Positions 23,036-28,437 of a stretch of 28,437 nt of DNA are shown piece by piece. Numbering within the stretch: the stretch's first letter is position 1; every line of letters starts with the position of its first letter. The notes under the pieces are model-generated. The model worked only from the letters and a program-made list of their open reading frames with translations. It was not told the origin of the DNA and made no database searches. Made by a program: the position numbers and the translations under genes. Source of the stretch: CF-161 sp035259145 (GTDB taxonomy: Bacteria; Chloroflexota; Dormibacteria; Dormibacterales; Dormibacteraceae); contig DATFWQ010000337.1 of NCBI GenBank assembly GCA_035259145.1, forward strand, positions 1 through 28,437, read 5' to 3'.

Positions 23036-23956
23036 TCACTGCCGTCGTTGGGCTGCTTCGACGGCCGAAAGCCACCTCTCACGAAAGCTCTCGCCGTCCA
23101 CGTCGACGACTACCCGCGTCAGCCGGCCCTCCAGATCGGGCTTGAAGCGCAGGACCTCGCCTTCCAGAACAGTCTGGAGAGGCACGCCGTCGACGGCCGC
23201 TCCCGACCAGCCGAGCGCGACTGCACAGGCGACGGGGTCGTAATGGAAGTTCAATAAATCATCCGGAAGGGCGGCGTGAGCCCGCCCGAGGTTGCCCATC
23301 CCCGAATCATGAGCCCAGGCCTCGCTCTGGTCAGCCAGCAACTCGCCGAGCCTCCCTGAGGCGCGAAGGCGCGGCGTATCAGTGGCGCGCAGGTTGGCTT
23401 TAAGGGTCACCGGGAGCGTCACCAGGGTAAGTTGGGCGGTGGCGGCGAGAATCTCGGCCGCTCTGGTGTCGTACTGCACGTTCCAGTCCATCTCCGGACC
23501 CCAGGCCGGGAGGTCGTCGGAGGGTGCCTTGATCCATCCTCCCATGACCACGACGGGCGCCCGGCTGAGGGTCCCTGGCCGGACGACCTCGACCATCGCC
23601 AGGTTGGTGTATGGACCGATCCCAACGATTGTCGCCCCCTCCTCGACGCTGCGGCTGAGCAGGTCGAGCGCCGCCCCGGCGGGTGACGGACGGGGGGCAA
23701 GCGTGCGTGGCCAGTAGCGCTCGACGGGGCTGGCGACGCGGAGCGTGGACAGCGACACCCCGGCGCCGGCTGCTACCGGAATGTCCGCCCGACCTGCCAG
23801 ATCCAGGCAGTGGGCGACGTAGCCGGCCCTCCGTCCATCTGGGTCGATTGTCGTCGTGATGCCGACGACCTCGACGCCTGGCCAACCCAGGAGCATTGCC
23901 AGGGCGCAGACATCATCTGGGTCTCCCCCGAGGTCGGTATCGAGATGGATTCTCAC
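23036..23956 (-). CDS. Inosine/uridine-preferring nucleoside hydrolase family protein
   Basis: This 306-residue protein has the calcium-binding N-terminal cluster MRIHLDTDLGGDPDDVCALAML (the DTDxG...DD variant), VVGITTTIDPDGRRAGYVAHCLDLAGR, PVAAGAG, ATIVGIGPYTNLAMV and VVVMGGWI. The C-terminal NFHYDPVACAVAL supplies the conserved His-Asp pair. It should split ribonucleosides into base and ribose in purine or pyrimidine salvage. GTG 23956 begins 22 bases after the stop of the DUF2905 gene on the same strand and has no good ribosome site, so translation may depend on the upstream gene. Confidence 0.9.
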   Translation of the reverse strand: MRIHLDTDLGGDPDDVCALAMLLGWPGVEVVGITTTIDPDGRRAGYVAHCLDLAGRADIPVAAGAGVSLSTLRVASPVERYWPRTLAPRPSPAGAALDLLSRSVEEGATIVGIGPYTNLAMVEVVRPGTLSRAPVVVMGGWIKAPSDDLPAWGPEMDWNVQYDTRAAEILAATAQLTLVTLPVTLKANLRATDTPRLRASGRLGELLADQSEAWAHDSGMGNLGRAHAALPDDLLNFHYDPVACAVALGWSGAAVDGVPLQTVLEGEVLRFKPDLEGRLTRVVVDVDGESFRERWLSAVEAAQRRQ

Positions 23957-23978
23957 TGCCGGATCCGGACTCGGCGGC

Positions 23979-24185
23979 TCACCTGGATCTGAGAAGAAGG
24001 TTCAGCAAGATCGTCAGTACAACGGAGGCTACGACGCTGCCGGCCAGCGGAAGCAGGAACACCATCTCGCCTCGCCTGAAGGCGAAGTCGCCGGGTAGGT
24101 GGAAGCGTCCCAGCAGCATCATCACGACGCCTACAACCAGGAGCGAAAAGCCGAGAAGGACGACCAGCCGGCCGGTCTCCAGCAT
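23979..24185 (-). CDS. DUF2905 family small membrane protein
   Basis: This 68-residue protein starts MLETGRLVVLLGFSLLVVGV, then the LPGDFAFRRGEMVFLLPLAGSVVASVVLTILLNLL signature of DUF2905: two membrane helices joined by the LPGD loop. The function is unknown. The frame runs upstream to 24215, but ATG 24185 is preferred because conservation begins there and TATGGT ends six bases ahead, pointing to leaderless translation. It is probably co-transcribed with the nucleoside hydrolase. Confidence 0.85.
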   Translation of the reverse strand: MLETGRLVVLLGFSLLVVGVVMMLLGRFHLPGDFAFRRGEMVFLLPLAGSVVASVVLTILLNLLLRSR

Positions 24186-24191
24186 TCGACC

Positions 24192-24197
24192 ACCATA
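24192..24197 (-). promoter_or_regulatory. -10 box for the DUF2905 gene
   Basis: On the minus strand this reads TATGGT, six bases before ATG 24185; no Shine-Dalgarno is present. Confidence 0.5.
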
Positions 24198-24235
24198 CCG
24201 GCCACCGGTCGGCATGCGAGCCGGGCGCCAGGCGG

Positions 24236-24805
24236 TCAGGTCGAGGCAGGGCCGTGCTCAGGTTCGCCCGGCGATCCGCGAAGCGCACCCACCACGATCT
24301 GAGCCGCTGCGAATCCTTCGAGCTGTCGCCGCTCGAGCAGTGAAGAGGCCACTGCCTCGATTGCACCCCACACCTGGGGGCGCTCGACCATGGTCGCCGC
24401 CCGGTCCAGGAACCTGTCCAGCGCCGCGCTGCGCTCCTCGGTCGTATCAGCGATGAAGCTGACCCATTCACGCATCGACTGATCGACGTCATAACCGCTG
24501 CCGTCTGGATCTTCGTGGCCAAAGCGAGACTCGGCTGCGAGTCCAGCCATAAACGTGGTCAGGACTCTCTCGATCAGATCGTGCTCACGCGCGGACAGGG
24601 TCCCGCGCAGGGGCTGGAACCAGCTGCCAGGATGGGCGAAGTGTGTGTGTCCGCGGCCGCCTTCGCTGTCTGTCCAGAGGTCGGTGTCCAGGAGTTGCAG
24701 GCCCAGGAGGTGGCCAACCACGACATGGCCCGCCTCGTGATAAGCGATGGCCGCCAGCCCCTTTGACCAATCGGCCGAGGAATGGAGGTCGGACTCGTTC
24801 AACAC
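24236..24805 (-). CDS. Stand-alone M41-like (FtsH C-terminal) zinc peptidase
   Basis: This 189-residue protein has AIAYHEAGHVVVGHLLGL, a HEAGH zincin motif with His23, Glu24 and His27 as in the FtsH protease domain. Then come FMAGLAAESRFG and GSGYDVDQS, in which an Asp could be the third zinc ligand as in FtsH. There is no AAA ATPase domain and no membrane helix, so it cannot unfold substrates in the FtsH manner; it may cut small or unfolded substrates or have another role. GTG 24805 is the farthest start; TTG 24802 is adjacent. No strong ribosome site is seen. Confidence 0.72.
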   Translation of the reverse strand: MLNESDLHSSADWSKGLAAIAYHEAGHVVVGHLLGLQLLDTDLWTDSEGGRGHTHFAHPGSWFQPLRGTLSAREHDLIERVLTTFMAGLAAESRFGHEDPDGSGYDVDQSMREWVSFIADTTEERSAALDRFLDRAATMVERPQVWGAIEAVASSLLERRQLEGFAAAQIVVGALRGSPGEPEHGPAST

Positions 24806-24877
24806 GGCTATTCAACATCCAGCCTCGTCAGTCTCTTTCCTTCAGCGCATACGTCCGTCGGGCGGTGGACAGCTGTC

Positions 24878-25816
24878 CTAATCCACGAGGCCTTTCAAGT
24901 CGCCGGCAGCGGTAAGGAGCTCGGGAGTCGAGAGGTTCGCATTGCGGAACACGAAGCCCTGGAATCCGGCCGCGAGGTAGTCGCGGAGGACGCCTGCCGC
25001 CTGCTCGGGCGTCGCGGGCCGGGCCAGGGGCGGCGCATCTTGCGGAAGCCTGTCCGCGAGGACCCTGGCCTCCTGCTCGTTCATCACCAGCCGGAAGGGC
25101 GCCATCACCGTCTTGAGGATGGTGGATGGATCGCGACCCTCGGTCTCACAGTGCTGCTCCAGAATCTCGAGCTTTCGCTTGAGCTCGTCGAGCGGCAGCG
25201 GAAAGAAGTTGGATATGTCGGCGTAGCGAGCCACCAGCCGGAGCGTCCTGCTCTCCCCGATCCCACCGACCAGGATTCTGGGACCGCCCTCCTGGATAGG
25301 CCGCGGACTGTTGAGCGCACGGTCGATCCGGTAGAAGCGGCCATTGAAGCTCGGGCGTTCCTCAGTGAACATCAGCTTGGCGATCCGCAGTGCCTCATCC
25401 AGCCTGTCCATGCGCCGGCCGATCGGAGGAAAGTCGAAGCCATACCCGAGGTGCTCGTCCTCGTTCCAGGCGGCGCCGATACCAAGGATGGCCCGGCCCG
25501 CGGAGACGGTGTCGAGCGTCGTGACCATCTTCGCGAGCAGCGCCGGGTTGCGATAGGTCACACCCGTGACTAGAGTCCCGAGGAGGATCCGCGTGGTCCG
25601 GGCTGCGAGGCCGCCCAGGGTCGTGTAGGCCTCCAGCATCGGCTCCGTCTCCGGCCCCACGCCACGGATCTGATAGAAGTGGTCCATCACAGTGACGAGG
25701 TCGAAGCCGGCCGCCTCCGCGGCCTGAGCCAGGCCGGCCACGTGATCAAACAGGTGCTCCCGACGCACTTCCTGGAAGCTGAAGTTCGGCATGTGGTAGC
25801 CGAAGAAAACGCTCAT
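24878..25816 (-). CDS. LLM-class flavin-dependent oxidoreductase (probably F420-type)
   Basis: This 312-residue protein has the luciferase-like barrel: FFGYHMPNFSFQEVRREHLFDHVAGLAQAAEAAGFDLVTVMDHFYQI, TLGGLAARTTRILLGTLVTGVTYRNPALLAKMVTTLDTVSAGRAILGIGAAW, MDRLDEALRIAKLMFTEERPSF and GGPRILVGGIGESRTLRLVARYADISN. These fit the F420-dependent family of LLM enzymes; the substrate is unknown. ATG 25816 is preferred: TAGGAGG lies about 11 bases ahead, while the longer GTG start at 25846 would place that site inside the gene. It is divergent from the phosphatidyltransferase gene. Confidence 0.9.
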   Translation of the reverse strand: MSVFFGYHMPNFSFQEVRREHLFDHVAGLAQAAEAAGFDLVTVMDHFYQIRGVGPETEPMLEAYTTLGGLAARTTRILLGTLVTGVTYRNPALLAKMVTTLDTVSAGRAILGIGAAWNEDEHLGYGFDFPPIGRRMDRLDEALRIAKLMFTEERPSFNGRFYRIDRALNSPRPIQEGGPRILVGGIGESRTLRLVARYADISNFFPLPLDELKRKLEILEQHCETEGRDPSTILKTVMAPFRLVMNEQEARVLADRLPQDAPPLARPATPEQAAGVLRDYLAAGFQGFVFRNANLSTPELLTAAGDLKGLVD

Positions 25817-25961
25817 CGCCACTAACTGCCTCCTACTCAGCGACACTTTCGCGTCTACTTGCGACGCCCCGGATCTGATGTGCCAGCCATCATGGCACCC
25901 GCGCGAAGTGAACGTTCGAGTTCAGACTGGCACGGCAAGGACTGCCGGCACGCGCAGGCAG

Positions 25962-25975
25962 GTGACGTGGGTCAC
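25962..25975. promoter_or_regulatory. GTGAC-N4-GTCAC inverted repeat between divergent genes
   Basis: GTGACGTGGGTCAC is a 5-bp-arm inverted repeat in the 199-bp divergent space 25817-26015, close to where a -35 for the plus gene would fall (TAGTGT -10 candidate at 25999-26004). It may be an operator. The rest of this space shows nothing else clear. Confidence 0.35.
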
Positions 25976-26015
25976 GGACGTGCGGTCGAATCCTGCCCTA
26001 GTGTTCATTCTCCGG

Positions 26016-26678
26016 ATGCAAGTGCGTCCCGCCGTCAACCGATCTCGCGATAGCCGCGTTTTCGTAAACGATGCGCTCGCGGAGCTCCGGGCGTCGCGCT
26101 GGCGGCCGGCTGCCTGGGCCACCTTCCTCCGACGCTGCGGAGCGCGCTCGGCGGAGCAGGCCCGCAGGCATCCGCGCGCCGCCGTCGAGGTGACCTTCGT
26201 GCATCTGGCAATGCTGCCCATCGCCCGGCGATCCCCGGTGTTGCTGACCGCGAGCTGGTCGCTGGCAATGACGCACCTTGGTCTGCTTGGGGCCAGAGCG
26301 GGCTCAATCGGGCCTGCCAACGCCCTGACCATGCTCCGCGCGAACCTGCCGGCCCGGCGCTGGGGGCCGGCGCTTGCGGTGGCGACCGACGTCGCCGACG
26401 GCTGGCTTGCCCGTCGTACCGCGCCGACGGCGTTCGGGGCTTATGCCGACCCTCTTGCGGACGTCACGTTCTGGACGCGCCACGTCTGGGCGCGGGACCG
26501 CAGCTTCACGCTGCGGGCCGCCGCCACCGGCCTGTGGCTGCTCCCGGTCCTGGCAATCGCTGGCGCATATTTCATCGGAGGCCGGACGGTCGACTATCCG
26601 CGTCCGCTGGTCGCCCGGCGCCTGTCGGCATGTCTCCAGCTCCTGTTGGCTCTGCGCGGGCTGAAGTCCCGCAAGTGA
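26016..26678 (+). CDS. CDP-alcohol phosphatidyltransferase family membrane protein
   Basis: From ATG 26016 the protein has 220 residues. The family signature DxxDGxxAR(x)nGxxxDxxxD is present as DVADGWLARR (Asp125, Asp128) followed by GAYADPLAD (Asp145, Asp149), the metal and catalytic aspartates. Membrane helices lie before and after (SPVLLTASWSLAMTHLGLLGA, ATGLWLLPVLAIAGAYFIGG). It joins a phosphatidyl or similar CDP-linked group to an alcohol in lipid synthesis. The frame is open to 25878, but the preceding residues look non-coding and a TAGTGT hexamer lies 11 bases before ATG 26016. Its TGA stop is supplied by the 44-bp repeat. Confidence 0.78.
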   Translation: MQVRPAVNRSRDSRVFVNDALAELRASRWRPAAWATFLRRCGARSAEQARRHPRAAVEVTFVHLAMLPIARRSPVLLTASWSLAMTHLGLLGARAGSIGPANALTMLRANLPARRWGPALAVATDVADGWLARRTAPTAFGAYADPLADVTFWTRHVWARDRSFTLRAAATGLWLLPVLAIAGAYFIGGRTVDYPRPLVARRLSACLQLLLALRGLKSRK

Positions 26679-26715
26679 ACCAAGTGCTGCAGAATGGCCC
26701 GATCAGAGGGGTTGG
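26672..26715 (+). repeat. Dispersed 44-bp repeat, copy 2
   Basis: It begins CAAGTGAACCAAGTGCTG and contains GGCCCGATCAGAGGG, matching 8139-8181 in opposite orientation. It includes the stop codon of the preceding gene. Bases 26677-26687 can pair with 26730-26740 (GCACTTGGTCC), so the repeat would sit in a long hairpin at the transcript end. Confidence 0.8.
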
Positions 26716-26776
26716 AATAGGGCGCACGGGCACTTGGTCCAATCCGGAGAAAGTGCCCCGCTGAATCGGCCAGTAA

Positions 26777-27064
26777 TCAACCAGCTCGTGGCGACACCAC
26801 GAGTGCCTCGTTCCATTCGCGGATCTCCCAGTTACTGACCACGCCGTGGACGACAAACGGGTCGGCACTGACGAACTCCTCAGCGGCCTCGCGGGTGGTG
26901 AAGATCGCCATCGAACCTTCTTCTTGCGGGTTCGCAAACGTGCCGATCATCAGGAGGGCGCCGCGGGCGTGGAAGTCCTCGTAGCGCGCTCGATGGGCGG
27001 GGAAGTGCAGTCGCGCTATGGGAACGACGGCGGGAGCGGACTGGTAGAACACGACGTACTTCAC
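26777..27064 (-). CDS. YciI-like protein
   Basis: This 95-residue protein matches the YCII fold: MKYVVFYQSAP strand, then HFPAHRARYEDFHARGALLMIGTFANPQEEGSMAIFTTREAAEEFVSADPFVVHGVV, with the conserved His and Asp (ADPF) of the family's putative active site. Biochemical roles are poorly known; relatives include dehalogenase-like and ring-cleavage accessory enzymes. GTG 27064 has a strong AGGAGGAGGT ribosome site six bases ahead, so it is well translated. It lies downstream of the VOC gene on the same strand, beyond a strong hairpin. Confidence 0.87.
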   Translation of the reverse strand: MKYVVFYQSAPAVVPIARLHFPAHRARYEDFHARGALLMIGTFANPQEEGSMAIFTTREAAEEFVSADPFVVHGVVSNWEIREWNEALVVSPRAG

Positions 27065-27107
27065 GACTGACCTCCTCCTGTCGCCCTTGTCCGCCGGGGG
27101 CCTGCTG

Positions 27108-27144
27108 GAGCAGGGTCGCGGCCGGAGGCCGCGGACCCGTGCTC
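27108..27144. terminator. Strong GC hairpin between VOC and YciI genes
   Basis: Arms GAGCA, GGGTC and GCGGCC (27108-27123) pair with GGCCGC, GACCC and TGCTC (27127-27144) with two single-base bulges and a three-base loop, about 16 pairs. It begins nine bases after the VOC stop. There is no T-run, so it may be a 3' end stabiliser or a non-canonical terminator. Confidence 0.5.
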
Positions 27145-27153
27145 TCTGCAGAA

Positions 27154-27516
27154 CTACTGGACGGCTCCCTTGGAGAGCCCGATCAGATGGCCCTCCGGAT
27201 CCGTAAACATCGCAAACGTCAGGTTGACCGATGGAATCTCGCTGGGCGGGACCACCGTCTTCCCGCCGAGCTTCTCCGCCCTGGCGAGGTAAGCCTCGGG
27301 ATCGGCCACCTCGACGTAAAACGTGACGTGGCCCGCACCCCCATCCTGGCTTCGGCCGACCCCCCCACCGATGCCACCTTCAGCTGGAGCCACCAGGCCG
27401 TAGTCCATCGTCGTGTCGCTGTCGTCGATCTGCCAGTCGAAGAGCTCCCGATAGAAGCGGCGCAGCTTTGCCCCGTCTTTGCCAACGATTTCGAACCAAA
27501 CTGCCGGGCTTGCCAA
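27154..27516 (-). CDS. VOC (glyoxalase/bleomycin-resistance fold) family protein
   Basis: From TTG 27516 the protein has 120 residues: ASPAVWFEIVGKDGAKLRRFYRELFDWQID, then YGLVAPAEGGIGGGVG, HVTFYVEVADPEAYLARAEKLGGKTVVPPSEIP and TFAMFTDPEGHLIGLSK. These are the paired beta-alpha-beta-beta-beta units with the metal-site-like His and Glu positions. The specific reaction is unknown. The frame is open to 27537, but AGGAGG lies seven bases before TTG 27516 and would be inside a longer protein. It is divergent from the ArsR-SRPBCC gene and may be controlled by it. Confidence 0.87.
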   Translation of the reverse strand: MASPAVWFEIVGKDGAKLRRFYRELFDWQIDDSDTTMDYGLVAPAEGGIGGGVGRSQDGGAGHVTFYVEVADPEAYLARAEKLGGKTVVPPSEIPSVNLTFAMFTDPEGHLIGLSKGAVQ

Positions 27517-27536
27517 TTGTCTGCCTCCTGAAATCA

Positions 27537-27570
27537 CGTGACTATTCGGTCACGCGTAGGATAGGTGACC
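27537..27570. promoter_or_regulatory. Putative ArsR-type operator with overlapping -10
   Basis: CGTGAC (27537-27542) and GTCACG (27549-27554) form an inverted repeat with a six-base spacer. GGTCAC (27548-27553) also pairs with GTGACC (27565-27570), so three half-sites are present. TAGGAT (27557-27562), the likely -10 for the plus gene, lies between the second and third. Binding by the ArsR-SRPBCC product would block this promoter and possibly the divergent VOC gene. Confidence 0.5.
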
Positions 27571-27580
27571 GGCAAGGCAC

Positions 27581-28411
27581 ATGTCAAGACCCGGCAAGAT
27601 GCGCACTTACACTTGGCCGGTGATCGACGACCAGGTGTTCCGAGCCCTGGCCGATCCGACTCGAAGACTGCTGCTGGACCGGCTCTTCGAGCAAGAAGGT
27701 CGTACTCTGAGCGACCTGCAGACCCAGGTGCCCACCATGACCCGCTTCGGGGTTATGAAGCATCTCCGGGTCCTGGAGGCGGCCGGCCTGGTCGTCGCAC
27801 GCAAAGTCGGCCGTGAGAAGTACCACTACCTGAACCCGGTCCCGGTCCAGCTCATCCATGACCGCTGGGTCAGCAAGTTCACCGAATCCCGGGCCGCAGC
27901 CCTGACAGCGCTGAAGGCCGGCTTAGAAGGAGGTCACACGATGGCGGCCAAGCCGGAGCAGGTGTATCAAATCTTCATCAAGGCAACTCCTGAGCGCGTC
28001 TGGGACGCCATCACCAGGCCGGAGTTCACCCGTATGTACTTCCACGGCGCACAGGTAGAGACCACTGGAGAAGCAGGGTCACCCATCCGCTACTACTCGC
28101 CGGACCGCTCATCGCTGTGGGGCGACGACACCATCCTCGAATCCGACCGGCCTCGGAGGCTCGTCGTCACCTGGCGCGCGCTCTACGATGCCGAGCTGGC
28201 GGCTGAGGAACCGAGCCGCGTCACCTGGGAGATCGAGCCGCAGGAGGGCGGCTTCTCGAAGCTGACGGTCACCCACGATCAGCTCGAGGGCTCACCGAAG
28301 ACCGCCCAGAACGTCTCGGGCGGCTGGATGTTCATTCTCAGCGGTATGAAGACGTATCTCGAAACGGGACAGCCGCTTCGGGATCCTCACCTGGCTACCG
28401 GCACGAGGTGA
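27581..28411 (+). CDS. ArsR-family regulator fused to an SRPBCC (AHSA1-like) domain
   Basis: This 276-residue protein joins an N-terminal winged helix (VFRALADPTRRLLLDRLFEQEGRTLSDLQTQVPTMTRFGVMKHLRVLEAAGLVVARKVGREKYHYLNP, about 18-85) to a C-terminal SRPBCC domain (about 127-265: YQIFIKATPERVWDAITRPEF, WGDDTILESDRPRRLVVTW, TVTHDQLEGSP, GGWMFILSGMKTYLETG). The ArsR part lacks the Cys metal-sensing box, so the ligand is probably an organic molecule bound by the SRPBCC part. Unusually, AAGGAGGT (27927-27934) sits six bases before an in-frame ATG 27941 (residue 121), so the SRPBCC part may also be made alone. It is divergent from VOC and YciI genes and probably regulates them. Confidence 0.88.
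   Translation: MSRPGKMRTYTWPVIDDQVFRALADPTRRLLLDRLFEQEGRTLSDLQTQVPTMTRFGVMKHLRVLEAAGLVVARKVGREKYHYLNPVPVQLIHDRWVSKFTESRAAALTALKAGLEGGHTMAAKPEQVYQIFIKATPERVWDAITRPEFTRMYFHGAQVETTGEAGSPIRYYSPDRSSLWGDDTILESDRPRRLVVTWRALYDAELAAEEPSRVTWEIEPQEGGFSKLTVTHDQLEGSPKTAQNVSGGWMFILSGMKTYLETGQPLRDPHLATGTR
27927..27934 (+). promoter_or_regulatory. Internal perfect Shine-Dalgarno before in-frame ATG 27941
   Basis: AAGGAGGT is the full complement of the 16S anti-SD core, six bases before ATG 27941 inside the ArsR-SRPBCC gene, exactly at the domain border. It could drive a separate ~156-residue SRPBCC product. Confidence 0.6.
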
Positions 28412-28437
28412 ACGTCCACAACGAGCGATGTGCGCGC
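28412..28437. other. Window end, nothing identifiable
   Basis: Twenty-six bases after the fusion gene's TGA; too short to assign. Confidence 0.5.

Noticed and set aside
1..28437. CRISPR array, rRNA, integrase or prophage
   Set aside because: No regularly spaced repeats, rRNA sequence or phage/integrase proteins were found on either strand.

Overview
This is a GC-rich bacterial window with dense genes, many GTG/TTG starts, overlapping or nearly abutting gene ends, and a tRNA whose CCA tail is encoded. Several genes have a -10-like TANNNT hexamer only 6-9 bases before the start codon and no Shine-Dalgarno, which suggests leaderless mRNAs. The gene content (flavin/F420-type luciferase-like oxidoreductase, CaiB CoA-transferase, AlkA-AraC-Ada fusion, DUF2905, DHA2-type MFS) fits a soil-type Chloroflexota, Dormibacterota or actinobacteria-like lineage. 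That placement is inference; no marker gene is present.

Layout. 1-5575 (+) is a tightly coupled surface-polysaccharide operon: the end of a GT2 glycosyltransferase, an ABC exporter, an APH-fold kinase, a GT-B-like glycosyltransferase and a ChbG/YdjC deacetylase. It meets an Hsp20 gene (-) tail to tail. 5991-7819 holds a small membrane protein, tRNA-Leu(UAG) on the minus strand, and a metallo-beta-lactamase/double-rhodanese sulfur enzyme. 7816-8100 is a 285-bp hairpin-rich element with long terminal inverted repeats. 8210-11741 (-) is a probable operon of a molybdopterin oxidoreductase, a SIMPL protein and an AlkZ-related protein. It is divergent, across 25 bp, from a CaiB CoA-transferase and a methyltransferase (+). 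A GH65-type glycosidase or phosphorylase follows.

15978-16828 holds the most striking signal: a rhodanese-CBS gene with a strong ribosome site and one in-frame TGA exactly where a second active-loop Cys is expected. A small hairpin resembling a bacterial SECIS follows the TGA, so this is a candidate selenoprotein. An unlisted 47-residue Cys-rich gene follows it. 16829-17486 is repeat- and hairpin-rich and has no credible gene; an Ada-AraC-AlkA DNA repair fusion comes next. 19208-21093 is a sugar dehydrogenase/sugar isomerase pair.

21150-25816 is mostly minus strand: an MFS exporter coupled to an unknown protein, a nucleoside hydrolase with DUF2905, a stand-alone HEAGH peptidase-like protein and an LLM oxidoreductase. 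26016-28411 holds a CDP-alcohol phosphatidyltransferase, YciI and VOC proteins, and an ArsR-SRPBCC fusion with a perfect internal ribosome site. A 44-bp repeat occurs at two gene 3' ends 18 kb apart. No CRISPR array, rRNA or transposase gene was seen.
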